Of a DNA stretch of 64,000 nt, positions 17,596 to 28,020 are shown one piece after another (position 1 is the stretch's first letter; every line of letters begins with the position of its first letter). The stretch covers positions 310,001-374,000 of the forward strand of contig JAFEFL010000025.1 of the NCBI GenBank assembly GCA_018240595.1. Reading direction: 5' to 3'. Source of the stretch: Pseudomonadota bacterium. GTDB lineage: Bacteria > Pseudomonadota > Alphaproteobacteria > Rhizobiales > Xanthobacteraceae. A program made the translations under genes and the position numbers. The notes below the pieces were generated by a model. That model saw nothing but the letters and a program-made list of their open reading frames with translations. It had not been told where the DNA came from and did not search any database.

Positions 17596-17715
17596 CGCCA
17601 GCAGCGCGTCGAGACCAACTCTGCCGAAGTCAACGATGCCAGTCGCTATCTTGACGATCTCGTCATTCGAGTTCTTGCCTGACGGAAACTGTACATCAAG
17701 GCCTTCGGCCGCGAA
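17575..17715 (-). pseudogene. fragment of an ABC substrate-binding protein (NMT1/SsuA type)
   Basis: On the minus strand about 47 residues, FAAEGLDVQFPSGKNSN... KIATGIVDFGRVGLDALL, match the N-terminal lobe pattern of nitrate/sulfonate/taurine or pyrimidine-precursor binding proteins (AxEGLDVxF...IATGxxDFG). The reading frame stops inside the 3' end of the IclR gene, and the sequence upstream has no signal peptide or start. It is a truncated relic whose 3' end appears to have been replaced by the IclR gene. The fragment boundaries are approximate. Confidence 0.6.
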
Positions 17716-17889
17716 TGATCCGCCGCTTTGGCGATGTAATGGCCGGACAGCCGCCGTCCGGCGCCAGCCGGACTGTATCGTCACCGTGCGGCCGCGAACG
17801 CGGCGATCGATGGCGCTCAGGCGGTCCTGAGTTACGTGCCAATACCAAGAGGCAACGAACCTTACGCCGGCCGAAAAACCGACCCTATG

Positions 17890-18400
17890 GCCACTAATCA
17901 ATGAGTTTAAGACCTCGGCCAAGTTCAGGCATCTGCCGCCGTCGTCCATGCGCGACTATCTTCGGTACATCGCGCTCATCGAGACCGACTTCGGCGACGT
18001 GCCGCTCGCCGTCCTGAGCGATTTGCGCATCAACACGGAGCTCGGCTTGGCGCTCATGCCCACGCTTCGGGCAGGTCAGCGGCAGGGCGACCTTCTCCGG
18101 CTGCCTTGGTCAGCCTACGACGGCACGGCGATCCGGCTGCAGCAATCCAAGGCCAAGCGGTGTGTCGTCGTGCCGGCTGGACCGCCACTTTACACGTTCT
18201 TGGTCCGTACAGCCCGGCGATGCCCCTTGCTCTTGACCAATCTGAGCGGCCGGTCATGGACCTCGGACGGCTTTAGGTCTTCCTGGCGAAGGGCTGCGCC
18301 GCAGCCGGCGTATATGGGTTCACGTTTTGCGACGGGCGCGGGTCAGCAGTCGTCAGATTGGCGCTTGTCGACGCGACTATGCCGCAGATCGCCAAGCACG
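17890..18400 (+). pseudogene. decayed tyrosine-recombinase (phage-type) integrase
   Basis: Integrase remnant. The N-terminal core-binding part is recognisable (LINEFKTSAKFRHLPPSS, RDYLRYIALIETDFGD). It jumps directly to the catalytic domain (GQRQGDLLRLPWSAYDG), so most of the region in between is deleted. The segment LLTNLSGRSWTSDGFRSSW follows, then the frame shifts: the box-II equivalent FTFCDGRGSAVVRLAL is readable only in another frame and its HxxR is damaged. No catalytic Tyr is found. It lies on the 3' side of tRNA-Lys, the classical position of an island or prophage integrase. Boundaries are approximate. Confidence 0.75.
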
Positions 18401-18527
18401 GCCGCGATATCACGCTGCCGGATCTCCGGCCGTTGATTGTCACCGAGGCCGGATGCGAGCGCCTCTGCAAGATGCACGATCCCTGCAGTGCCTATTACGT
18501 CGATCTCACGACGGACGAACCGCGCAA

Positions 18528-18545
18528 AAGTCTCACGTGAGACTT
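18528..18545. repeat. 18-bp perfect palindrome near the integrase remnant
   Basis: AAGTCTCACGTGAGACTT reads the same on both strands with no spacer. An additional partial copy (GTCTCACGTT) follows about 8 bp later. It lies between the integrase relic and tRNA-Lys, where recombinase arm sites or a regulatory site of the lost element could be. No T-run follows, so it does not look like a terminator. Confidence 0.6.
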
Positions 18546-18607
18546 CGGGATTTGTCTCACGTTCCCGATCGATTCCTCGGCATTTCCGGCTAAGCCCTGG
18601 AAAGGCT

Positions 18608-18683
<76 letters not shown>

Positions 18684-18810
18684 GGATTGCCGGCGGCCCG
18701 AGGGCTCCATCGGCAAGGCGGCCCGTGTAGCAAAGCGATCCTGCCATGGCAAGCGCCGAAAGGCCGGAAAAGCCGACTTTGCCCCTGCTCTAACCCCCGA
18801 TTTCCAAAGC

Positions 18811-18840
18811 AAAAACCGCCGGGGGTGGGCCCCGGCGGTT
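18811..18840 (-). terminator. intrinsic terminator downstream of the LTXXQ gene
   Basis: An 11-bp stem (AACCGCCGGGG / CCCCGGCGGTT) with a 5-nt loop is followed, on the minus strand, by TTTTTGC. It lies 78 bp beyond the stop of the exported LTXXQ protein gene. Confidence 0.8.
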
Positions 18841-18917
18841 CTTGGGACGCGGCGGGCTTCCGGGAGAAAGCCAGGCCGCGCCCACTTGGCGGAAAGTCTT
18901 CGCGGAAAACGCCAGGC

Positions 18918-19466
18918 CTACTGCGGCCGCGGCGCATCGCTGTCTGGGCCCATCGGCCCTTGGCCGCCGCGCGGACCGTGGTGGCGCATGTGGCCGCGGC
19001 CCTGTTCGTGACCGCGCCAGCCGTGGCGCTCCGCACCAAGCCGCGCCAACACCATGAAGCGGTGCTTCTGGCCGTCATCGAGGCTCTTGTAGAGCGGGCC
19101 GGCGGCATCGGCGAGCTTCCTCATCGCTTCGCCACGCTGCGTCATCGCTTCGGCGCGCAGGCTCATGCGCTCGATCGGATCCTTCGGCTTGTCGGCCGAC
19201 GCCCGCGCCGCGAAACGCTCGGAGCGTTGCTTCGCCATATCGCGTAGCGCCGTTTCGACCGCTGGCCAGTTCTTTTCCTGGTCAGGCGTCAGCTTCAGGC
19301 CCGCCTTCAGCGCCGCGATGCGCGCATCGCTGAATGCCGCCATGTCCTGCGCGGTCGGCCGCCAGCGCTCCGCGCCCTTCGGCCCCTCCGGTCCCTTCTG
19401 CGCGTAAGCGAGCGTGCCACCGGCAATCGCGAGTGCGGTCGTTCCGGCAAGAATCGTCTTCAACAT
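18918..19466 (-). CDS. exported LTXXQ-motif (Spy/CpxP-like) protein
   Basis: Small periplasmic protein (182 aa) with a cleavable signal peptide (MLKTILAGTTALAIAGGTLAYAQ). The start is chosen at that ATG because GGAGG precedes it by 6 bp. An upstream in-frame ATG would add 14 residues ahead of the signal peptide. LKLTPDQEKNW carries the LTxxQ motif of the Spy/CpxP superfamily. The C-terminus is rich in His, Gly and Arg (RHGWRGHEQGRGHMRHHG), which may bind metal. Family members act as periplasmic chaperones or stress sensors. The specific role here is unknown. Confidence 0.85.
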   Translation of the reverse strand: MLKTILAGTTALAIAGGTLAYAQKGPEGPKGAERWRPTAQDMAAFSDARIAALKAGLKLTPDQEKNWPAVETALRDMAKQRSERFAARASADKPKDPIERMSLRAEAMTQRGEAMRKLADAAGPLYKSLDDGQKHRFMVLARLGAERHGWRGHEQGRGHMRHHGPRGGQGPMGPDSDAPRPQ

Positions 19467-19579
19467 AGCCACCTCCATGGTGAACAGCTTCGAGTGATAG
19501 CCATTCAACGGAGGCCAGTAGAAAAAACCTGCGCTGCCACATCAAGTTAATCATTGGACAGACATTAAATGATCGCAAT

Positions 19580-19603
19580 GTCGATGAACTGCCGTTCATC
19601 GAC
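19580..19603 (-). terminator. hairpin after the TRAP operon
   Basis: Perfect 10-bp inverted repeat GTCGATGAAC / GTTCATCGAC with a 4-nt loop, 38 bp beyond the dctM stop. The minus-strand sequence after it (ATTGCGATCATTTAATG) is only moderately T-rich, so this is a probable but not textbook terminator. Confidence 0.6.
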
Positions 19604-19641
19604 CAGGGCACGGCATTACCGCTGCTGCGACAATTTATCCC

Positions 19642-20967
19642 TTAGAGCATGCCGAGCATGCGCGGCAGCCACAGCGACAGTGCGGGGACGTAAGTCACGA
19701 TCGCAAGGAACGCCAGCATGGTGAGCAGCCACGGCCATGTCGCAATCGTCAACTCGGTAATGCCCATCCTGGCGATACCGGATGCGACATAGAGGTTGAG
19801 GCCGACCGGCGGATGACAGAGACCGACCTCCATGTTCACCGTCATCAGGATGCCGAGGTGCACCGGATGAATACCGAGGCTCGCAGCGATCGGAAACAGG
19901 ATCGGCGCGGTGATGAGCACAATTGACGACGGCTCCATCACATTGCCAGCGACCAGCAGGATGATGTTGACGATCATCAGGAACTCGACCCAGCCGATGC
20001 CGCTGCTCTTGAGCCACGCCGTCATCGCCTGCGGGATTTGCTCGCTGGTCATAAGGAACGAGAACAGCACCGCATTGGTGATGATGTAGAGAATCATCGC
20101 ACTCATGTTGGCAGACGAAAGCAGCACTTTCGGCACGTCCCGCAACTTCATGTCGCGATAGACGAACACGGCGATGACGAAGGCATAGACCGCGCTCACC
20201 GCGGCCGCCTCGGTCGGCGTGAAGATGCCGGCATAGATGCCACCGAGGACGATGATGATGAGCAGCAGGCCCCAGATCGACTCGCGGAACGCCTTGAAGC
20301 GGCTGCCCCAATCGGCGCGCGGCATGCGCGGATAGTCGTTCTTCCAGGCACGATAGAACGTCGTCATGCCAAGCAGGAAGGCCAGCATCAGTCCGGGGAT
20401 GACTCCTGCCATGAACAATTGCCCGACGGACGCCGACAGCACGCGCTTGCCCTCCGGATCGAGCGCGACGCTGCCGCCGGTCGACACCGCGTACAGAACC
20501 ATCACAATCGACGGCGGAATGAGGATGCCGAGCGCGCCCGAGGTGGCGATGACGCCGGCGCCGAAGCGCTTTGGGTAACCGGCTTGCACCATTGCGGGAA
20601 TGAGGATGGATCCAATCGCCACCACAGTCGCCGGCGACGAGCCGGAAATCGCCGCAAACAGGGCGCAGGCGACTACCGCGGCAAGGCCGAGGCCGCCATA
20701 CCAGTGGCCAACCATCGAGGCGGCAAAATTGATCATGCGTCGCGCCACGCCGCCATGCGTGAGGAAATTGCCGGCGAGGATGAAGAACGGGATCGCCATG
20801 ATCTCGAAGCTCTCGATGCCGGTGAACAGCTTGAGCGCTACAGACTCGATCGGCACCGTCGTCATCACGAACAGGAACGACAGCACGGTGAGGCCGAGCG
20901 CGATCGAGATCGGCATGCCCGTGAGCATCAATACGATCAGCAGGCCGAAGATGATGGTGGTGTTCAT
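19642..20967 (-). CDS. dctM: TRAP transporter large permease (DctM)
   Basis: Large membrane subunit (441 aa, about 12 spans) of a tripartite ATP-independent periplasmic transporter. It carries out ion-coupled uptake, usually of C4-dicarboxylates or other organic acids. Typical segments are FFILAGNFLTHGGVARRMINFA, SGSSPATVVAIGSILIPAM and HPVHLGILMTVNMEVGLCHPPVGLNLY. It is the last gene of the dctP-dctQ-dctM unit and lies 2 bp after dctQ. The ligand is not predictable from this subunit. Confidence 0.93.
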   Translation of the reverse strand: MNTTIIFGLLIVLMLTGMPISIALGLTVLSFLFVMTTVPIESVALKLFTGIESFEIMAIPFFILAGNFLTHGGVARRMINFAASMVGHWYGGLGLAAVVACALFAAISGSSPATVVAIGSILIPAMVQAGYPKRFGAGVIATSGALGILIPPSIVMVLYAVSTGGSVALDPEGKRVLSASVGQLFMAGVIPGLMLAFLLGMTTFYRAWKNDYPRMPRADWGSRFKAFRESIWGLLLIIIVLGGIYAGIFTPTEAAAVSAVYAFVIAVFVYRDMKLRDVPKVLLSSANMSAMILYIITNAVLFSFLMTSEQIPQAMTAWLKSSGIGWVEFLMIVNIILLVAGNVMEPSSIVLITAPILFPIAASLGIHPVHLGILMTVNMEVGLCHPPVGLNLYVASGIARMGITELTIATWPWLLTMLAFLAIVTYVPALSLWLPRMLGML

Positions 20968-20969
20968 CG

Positions 20970-21569
20970 TCAGGCCCTCGGCGCATTATCGGCGAGTTCC
21001 TCGGCGCGCAGATCGCGCGCCGCCGCCGGGCTTTCCACCACACCCTCGACGTGGGCCGGATCGTGATGCGGCAGCTCGCCGGTCAACCAGAACTTCCATG
21101 CGACCTGAAGGAAGCGAAAGCACATCAGATAGGAGCCGAGCGGCACCGCAAGAAAGATGATCCAGCGCGGCATTTCCATGTCCGGCGATACCTGGCCGGT
21201 CGGATAGAGTTCGTAGACGAAACGCGCGCCCATGGTGCCGACTACGGCGGTGAACAGCGCCCCGCACATCAGCCCAAACAGGATGATGCGCTTGCGGCCC
21301 GGCGGCTTGAGCATGTTGACCGCGACATCGACGCCGACATGGATGCCGGTTCGCACGCCATAGGCGGCGCCGAATTTCGCCATCCACACGAACATGTAGA
21401 TGCACAGTTCCTGCGCCCAGGTGAGGTTGATGTTGTAGAAGATCGGATAAAGCAGCGGGAAGCCGACAGCGTAGCGCTGCACCACCGCGGCGAAGATGAG
21501 GATGGTCGCGGCGGCGATCAGCGTCGCGATCAGGATCTCTTCGAGCCGGTCAAGGATGCGAAGGAACAT
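20970..21569 (-). CDS. dctQ: TRAP transporter small permease (DctQ)
   Basis: Four-span small subunit (199 aa) that partners DctM. Hydrophobic segments lie at roughly residues 15-40, 50-75, 90-115 and 130-160. EEILIATLIAAATILIFAAVVQRY and WAQELCIYMFVWMAKFGAAYGVRTGIHVGVD are characteristic. The start is placed at ATG (MFLRILDR) with GAGG 5 bp upstream, rather than at the GTG two codons earlier. The C-terminal tail (about 30 residues, acidic and Ala-rich) is longer than usual. Confidence 0.9.
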   Translation of the reverse strand: MFLRILDRLEEILIATLIAAATILIFAAVVQRYAVGFPLLYPIFYNINLTWAQELCIYMFVWMAKFGAAYGVRTGIHVGVDVAVNMLKPPGRKRIILFGLMCGALFTAVVGTMGARFVYELYPTGQVSPDMEMPRWIIFLAVPLGSYLMCFRFLQVAWKFWLTGELPHHDPAHVEGVVESPAAARDLRAEELADNAPRA

Positions 21570-21688
21570 CGGCACCTCGGGCGCTGACGGGGGATCGCCT
21601 CGTCGTCACGACGAGCGCATGGACACCAGATTGAGTTGGAAGGACCGGCGCCGCCCCTCTCGCCGTCCGCTCACTGGCCTGAAAGGAG

Positions 21689-21716
21689 CGGAGCCGCGGG
21701 ATGTGCCGCGGCTCCG
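21689..21716 (-). terminator. stem-loop between dctP and dctQ
   Basis: An 11-bp GC stem (CGGAGCCGCGG / CCGCGGCTCCG) with a 6-nt loop, 9 bp after the dctP stop. On the minus strand only CTCCTTTC follows. It probably protects or partly terminates the transcript so that the binding protein exceeds the membrane subunits. Confidence 0.6.
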
Positions 21717-21724
21717 GTTTCGTC

Positions 21725-22738
21725 TCAGCTCTGGCCGCCGACAGTCTTGACGACTTCGTCGATCAATTCCTTGCCGACGCGCTTGCCCATGTCTTCGTAG
21801 AGCGGCGCCATGGTCTTGCGCAGCTCGGCGAGTTCGGCAGCGGTCGGAGTCAGAATCGTGGTCTTGCCGGTCTTGACGATCTCCGCCTTGGCCTCGTCGT
21901 TTTCCTTGGCGGATTGCGAGTTTGCGAATTGGGTAGATTCCGCCATCGCCTTTTCGAGCTGCGGTCGGACGTCGGCCGGCAGACCGTCCCAGAACTTCTT
22001 GTTCACGACCACCACATAGCCGATATAGCCGTGGTTCGTTTCTATGATGTACTTCTGCACCTCGTGCATCTTCTGGGTATAGATGTTCGACCAAGTGTTC
22101 TCCTGGCCGTCGACCACGCCGGTCTGCAGCGCCTGATAGACTTCTGAGAACGCCATGACCTGAGGGATGGCGCCCAGCGCGCGGAATTGCGCTTCCAGCA
22201 CCTTCGACGACTGGATGCGGAATTTCAGACCCTTGTAATCGGCCGGCGTCTTGAGCGGCTTGTTGGCGCTCATCTGCTTGAAGCCGTTATCCCAATACGC
22301 AAGGCCGACCATGCCCTTGGGCTCCATCAGCTTGAGCATGCGCTTGCCGATCGGACCTTCTGTCACCTTGCGCAAGGCTTCGAGGTTCGGCAGCAGGAAC
22401 GGCAGGTCGAACACCTCGAAGTCCTTGATGCCGATGGGGCCGAACTTCGAGTTCGACGGCGCCAGCATCTGCACCGCGCCAAGCTGCAGGGCTTCGAGCT
22501 CTTCTTTGTCCTTGTACAGCGTCGAGTTCGGATACACTTCGACCTTGACCTTGCCGTCGGTATATTTTTCGGCGAGCTCTTTGAATTTCTCTGCGCCCTT
22601 GCCCTTCGGCGTATCGGGCGCAACTACATGACTAAACTTGATAATAATGGGATCAGCGGCAACGGCGGGAGAAGAAGCAGCAGCAGCAGAAGCAGCAACA
22701 GCAGCAGCCGCAGCAGCGGCGACAAACCACGAGCGCAT
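21725..22738 (-). CDS. dctP: TRAP transporter substrate-binding protein (DctP)
   Basis: Periplasmic binding protein of the DctP family (337 aa). The start at 22738 is chosen because GGAGGGAA lies just upstream and the signal peptide begins there. Family marks are IIIKFSHVVAPDTPKGKGAEKFKE, the conserved Arg of GLKFRIQSS (which contacts the ligand carboxylate), and GVVDGQENTWSNIYTQ. The signal peptide hydrophobic core is an almost pure alanine run encoded by a GCN triplet repeat. It delivers an organic acid to DctQM. Confidence 0.93.
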   Translation of the reverse strand: MRSWFVAAAAAAAVAASAAAASSPAVAADPIIIKFSHVVAPDTPKGKGAEKFKELAEKYTDGKVKVEVYPNSTLYKDKEELEALQLGAVQMLAPSNSKFGPIGIKDFEVFDLPFLLPNLEALRKVTEGPIGKRMLKLMEPKGMVGLAYWDNGFKQMSANKPLKTPADYKGLKFRIQSSKVLEAQFRALGAIPQVMAFSEVYQALQTGVVDGQENTWSNIYTQKMHEVQKYIIETNHGYIGYVVVVNKKFWDGLPADVRPQLEKAMAESTQFANSQSAKENDEAKAEIVKTGKTTILTPTAAELAELRKTMAPLYEDMGKRVGKELIDEVVKTVGGQS

Positions 22739-22877
22739 CGACGTTCCCTCCATTTTTATAAGCCATTGACGGCTTCTTTGATGGAACGTTCGCACCAAAT
22801 TTAGGGCCCGGCAAGGCCCCAGCCGGGACTAAGACCCTGCCCACCCGGGCGCAATCGTCGCATGCGGCCCAGCAAAA

Positions 22878-22904
22878 CGCCGCGCCCAAGTTTTGGACGC
22901 GGCG
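22878..22904 (-). terminator. intrinsic terminator downstream of leuA
   Basis: The hairpin CGCCGCG...CGCGGCG has an inner CCAA/TTGG pairing and is followed on the minus strand by TTTTGC. It lies 31 bp past the leuA stop. Confidence 0.7.
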
Positions 22905-22934
22905 CAGCATAGCGAGCGATGGAACAGGTTCGGC

Positions 22935-24527
<1,593 letters not shown>

Positions 24528-24627
24528 TGGAGTATTCCTTTAGTCGGGTGCGCCTCATGGGCGCTTGATGGGGTGCTCGGTTTGCCTTGTCCCCCCAAGA
24601 GCCCAGGCATCAATGCCCAGCCGGCCC

Positions 24628-24744
24628 TCAGGGGCGGGTAAGGAGAAGGAGCGTGCCCAGAATGAGGGTAGCCGCCGGCTCGGCCTTGCCAATCAGATTG
24701 GCGGCCGCCGGATCGATCGCGCAGATGCTCTGCCGCGTCGGCAT
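24628..24744 (-). CDS. leuL: leu leader peptide (attenuator of leuA)
   Basis: A 38-residue open frame on the minus strand upstream of leuA: MPTRQSICAI at the start and ATLILGTLLLLTRP at the end. Six Leu codons fall within nine positions (residues 27-35) just before the stop, as in a leucine attenuation leader. The stop is 100 bp before the leuA ATG. AGCCGGC in the leader and GCCGGCT just after its stop can pair, giving alternative RNA structures. A hairpin GCGCC-CATGA-GGCGC lies before leuA, but no clear T-run follows, so the switch could act on transcription or translation. The Shine-Dalgarno of the leader is weak. Confidence 0.65.
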   Translation of the reverse strand: MPTRQSICAIDPAAANLIGKAEPAATLILGTLLLLTRP

Positions 24745-24948
24745 TGGCTCAAGTACCCTCAAATGACGACCTGACGGTCGCGGATTCCGGTAAAGCCCGC
24801 GTTAAGCGGCAACCGGATAAGCGGGTTTCTAGCCGATTGGACTTGGCTCATGCAAGCGGCGGATTAGGTCAGCATTACTGACGGTTTGCCGGCCAAACCA
24901 GACACCGTCTGATGCGTTGAAAGCCAGAGCCTGCCCAGGACCAATGCC

Positions 24949-25659
24949 ATGACCCTTGCAACAACCCCTTCCCCGCAAGCCAGCCCCGACCTCCGGCGCC
25001 GCACGCTGAAAAGCACGGCGAAGTTCATCGTGGCGCTCGGCGTCATCATCATGCTGCCGTCGCTCAGCCTGACCTACTGGCAGGGCTGGCTGTACTGGGC
25101 GCTGTTCGCCGCCTTCACGCTCGGCGGCTCGCTGTTTTTCCTGAAATACGATCCGGCGCTGGTGGAGCGGCGGCTCGCCGTCGGCCCGGCGGCGGAGACC
25201 GAAAAGAACCAGAAGATCATCATGAGCGCGGCCTCGGTTTGCGTCGTGCTGCTGTTCGCCCTGCCCGGCTTCGACCACCTGTTCGGCTGGTCGCATGTCC
25301 CCGCATGGCTGGTCATCGCCGCCGACATTGCGGTGCTGCTGTCTTATGTCCTGGTCTGCTACGTGCTGTCGGCGAACAGCTATGCGGCAGCGACGATCAC
25401 GACCGGCGCCGACCAGCCGGTTATCAGCACCGGGCCTTATGCTTACGTGCGGCACCCGATGTATTCCGGTGCGCTGCTGATGTTCGGCCTGACGCCGCTG
25501 GCGCTCGGTTCGTACTGGAGCCTGCTGCTGGTCATTCCGCTCATCGCTGTCTTCGCGTGGCGCCTGCTCGACGAAGAGCGCGTGCTCCGGCGCGAACTGA
25601 AGGGTTACACCGCCTATTGCGACAAGGTGCGCTCCCGGCTGGTGCCGGGGGTATGGTGA
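24949..25659 (+). CDS. isoprenylcysteine carboxyl methyltransferase-like membrane protein
   Basis: Integral membrane methyltransferase-like protein (236 aa, about five spans) of the ICMT/PEMT superfamily. The SAM-binding signature is STGPYAYVRHPMYSG, followed by LLDEERVLRRELKGYTAYCDKVRSRLVPGVW, which is the typical C-terminal block with the conserved Glu pair. In bacteria the methylated substrate is usually unknown. It stands alone between divergent leuL/leuA and a repeat element. Confidence 0.85.
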   Translation: MTLATTPSPQASPDLRRRTLKSTAKFIVALGVIIMLPSLSLTYWQGWLYWALFAAFTLGGSLFFLKYDPALVERRLAVGPAAETEKNQKIIMSAASVCVVLLFALPGFDHLFGWSHVPAWLVIAADIAVLLSYVLVCYVLSANSYAAATITTGADQPVISTGPYAYVRHPMYSGALLMFGLTPLALGSYWSLLLVIPLIAVFAWRLLDEERVLRRELKGYTAYCDKVRSRLVPGVW

Positions 25660-25670
25660 GCAAGGCATCG

Positions 25671-25769
25671 TCATACCCCGCGCAAGCGGGGTATCAGCAC
25701 ACGCTGACGTGTGAGTTCAATTAATAGAGCCGCGATTACTGGATCGCCCGCTTTCGCGGGCGATGACAG
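25671..25769. repeat. palindromic intergenic repeat element (copy 1)
   Basis: Three hairpins: ATACCCCGC-GCAA-GCGGGGTAT (25673-25694), CACACG-CTGA-CGTGTG (25698-25713) and TCGCCCGC-TTTC-GCGGGCGA (25744-25763). The last, flanked as CTGGATCG...CGATGACAG, recurs at 37273-37343 with the same flanks and with the same first-hairpin/last-hairpin layout. It is a REP/BIME-like dispersed element between two convergent genes, where it may also end transcription. Confidence 0.75.
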
Positions 25770-25782
25770 CATTGCGTACCGC

Positions 25783-28017
25783 TCACGCCTTCAACAACGC
25801 CGTATCGATCGGCAGCGAGCGGATGCGCTTGCCCGTGGCAGCGAAGATGGCGTTGCACAAAGCCGGAATCGCCGGCGGCAGCGGCGGCTCGCCAAGACCG
25901 GTCGGTGGATTGTCGGTGGTGACGAAATGCACCTCCACCGGCGCCGCCTGCGTCAGCCGCAGCGGCTGGAATGAGTCGAAATTCGCTTCGACGACCCGGC
26001 CCTTGTCGATGGTGATCTTCTGGTTCAGCGCCTCACCGAGGCCGTCGAGCACGCCGCCTTGCGCCATGTTCTCGGCCGCCGTCGGATTGATGACGTGGCT
26101 GCCGACATCGCCGACCGCCCAGACCTTGTTGATCTTGATCTGTCCGTCATTGCCGACCGCCGCCTCCACCACTTCGGCGAAGTAGCCGAGATGGCTGTAG
26201 TAGAAGGCAACGCCCATGCCGGTGCGCTCGGGCAGCTTGCGCTGGCCCCAGCCCGACACCTCGCGCACCTTTTCCATGACGCCGCGGGCGCGGCCGGTGT
26301 GGAAGCCGGCGCCGCGGCCCGGCAGCATTTCGGGTTTGCCGAGCAGATCGATCTGGAATTGCAGCGGGTCCTTGCCGGCCTTGTGCGCCAGTTCGTCGAT
26401 AAACGACTGGAACACGAAGGCGAGCGCGTTCGAGCCCGGCGCGCGCAGCGGCCCGGTCGGCACGCCGAGCGGCATCAGCGACACGCCCATCGACAAATTG
26501 GGCACGCGGCCGGCCGGGAAGATGGTCGATTCCATGTTCGCCGAACGCGCGTAGTTGCCGTTCTTGCCGAAACTGACGAAGTGCTGCTGCCAGGCGATCA
26601 GCTTGCCGTCCGCATCGAGACCGGCCTTGAAGAAGTGCCAGCCGGCCGGCCGATAGAAGTCGTGCTGCATGTCGTCGGTGCGATTCCAGACGAGCTTGAC
26701 CGGTGCGCCGGCGACCTTGGAGATCCAGGCCGCTTCCGCCATGAAGTCGCTGTCGAGCCGCCGGCCGAAGCCGCCGCCGCAGCGCGTCATGTTGACGATC
26801 ACCTTGCTCTCGTCGAGGCCGAGCGTCTTCGCCACCAGCGTTCGCCCCGGACCGGGATTCTGCGTCGGTGCCCACAAGGTGACTTTGACGCCCTCGACAT
26901 GCGCGGTGCAGTTCATCGGCTCGAGAGGCGCATGGGCGATGAAGGGATAGTGATAGTCGGCTTCGACGACCTGCGCGGCCGACGATAGCGCGGCGGCGAC
27001 ATCGCCGTCGTTGCGCAGGCTGTTCTGCGGCGCCTGCCCGCGAAATGCGGCCGCCTGTTTGGCGAAACCTGCGCTGCTCTGCGCGGCGGTGGCGCCTTCG
27101 TCCCAGGTGACTTCCAGCTTCTCGCGCGCCTTGCTGGCGCGCCACCAGCTGTCGGCGACGATGGCGACGCCCGGCATCAGCCCGTGCAGATCGCTGCCGC
27201 CCTCGACGACGAAAGCGTCGCGCACGCCGGTCATCTTCTTCAGGTCGTTGACGTTGGCGGTGACCACCTTGCCGCCGAACACGGGGCATTTCTGGAACAC
27301 GGCATAGAGCATGCCGGGGACTTCATGATCGATGCCGAACAGCGGCTCGCCCTTGACCACCTTCGGGCTGTCATAGCCCGGGGTGGAACGGCCGATGATG
27401 GTGTAGTTCTTCGGATCCTTGACCGCGACCTTGGCCAGATCCGGCACCGGCAGCGTCGACGCCCTCTCCGCCACGGCTCCGTAGGTCACGGAGCGGCCGG
27501 ACGACTGGTGCAGCACGCGGCCTTCCGACGTCGTGCATTCGCTCGCCGGCACGTTCCATTGCGCGGCCGCGGCCGCGATCAGCATCTGACGCGCGGCGGC
27601 GCCGGCGCGGCGGCACGGCTCCCAATTCAGCGGCGTCGCCTGGCTGCCGCCGGCGAACTGCCGGCCATACTTTGCCGCGTCGAGCGGCGCCTGATCGATG
27701 CGCACCTGGCTCCAGGCTACATCAAGTTCCTCGGCGATCAGCATCGGCAGCATGGTCTTGATGCCCTGCCCGATCTCCGGATTTTTCGACATGATGGTGA
27801 CGCTGTTGTCAGCGGCGATCGTCACATAGGCGTTGAGCGTAGACGCGCCGGCCGATGCGGCGCCGGCCGCGGCCTTGACGAGCAGCGGCACGGTCAGCGT
27901 CAGCAGCAGACCGCCGCCCGCGGCGGCGCCGGCTTTGAGAAAGGCGCGGCGCGACGTCGGCAGCTTGGCGACATTGAAGAGCGCTTGAGGCTGGAATGAC
28001 TGATCCTGGAGCGTCAT
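25783..28017 (-). CDS. molybdopterin-binding hydroxylase large subunit (IorB/xanthine dehydrogenase family)
   Basis: Large catalytic subunit (744 aa) of a molybdenum hydroxylase like isoquinoline 1-oxidoreductase or a periplasmic aldehyde dehydrogenase. A Tat signal (TSRRAFLKAGAAAGGG, near residue 20) indicates export in folded form. Moco-binding segments include RCGGGFGRRLDSDF and the C-terminal GLGEPPLPPAIPALCNAI, whose Glu is the catalytic base equivalent. It lies 3 bp after the iron-sulfur subunit. No FAD subunit is encoded, as in IorAB-type enzymes, which pass electrons to a cytochrome. The substrate is unknown. Confidence 0.9.
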   Translation of the reverse strand: MTLQDQSFQPQALFNVAKLPTSRRAFLKAGAAAGGGLLLTLTVPLLVKAAAGAASAGASTLNAYVTIAADNSVTIMSKNPEIGQGIKTMLPMLIAEELDVAWSQVRIDQAPLDAAKYGRQFAGGSQATPLNWEPCRRAGAAARQMLIAAAAAQWNVPASECTTSEGRVLHQSSGRSVTYGAVAERASTLPVPDLAKVAVKDPKNYTIIGRSTPGYDSPKVVKGEPLFGIDHEVPGMLYAVFQKCPVFGGKVVTANVNDLKKMTGVRDAFVVEGGSDLHGLMPGVAIVADSWWRASKAREKLEVTWDEGATAAQSSAGFAKQAAAFRGQAPQNSLRNDGDVAAALSSAAQVVEADYHYPFIAHAPLEPMNCTAHVEGVKVTLWAPTQNPGPGRTLVAKTLGLDESKVIVNMTRCGGGFGRRLDSDFMAEAAWISKVAGAPVKLVWNRTDDMQHDFYRPAGWHFFKAGLDADGKLIAWQQHFVSFGKNGNYARSANMESTIFPAGRVPNLSMGVSLMPLGVPTGPLRAPGSNALAFVFQSFIDELAHKAGKDPLQFQIDLLGKPEMLPGRGAGFHTGRARGVMEKVREVSGWGQRKLPERTGMGVAFYYSHLGYFAEVVEAAVGNDGQIKINKVWAVGDVGSHVINPTAAENMAQGGVLDGLGEALNQKITIDKGRVVEANFDSFQPLRLTQAAPVEVHFVTTDNPPTGLGEPPLPPAIPALCNAIFAATGKRIRSLPIDTALLKA

Positions 28018-28020
28018 GAC

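Noticed and set aside
18358-18540. 60-codon frame after the integrase remnant
   Set aside because: The first part is the shifted integrase C-terminus; the rest shows no recognisable domain, so a separate gene is not supported.
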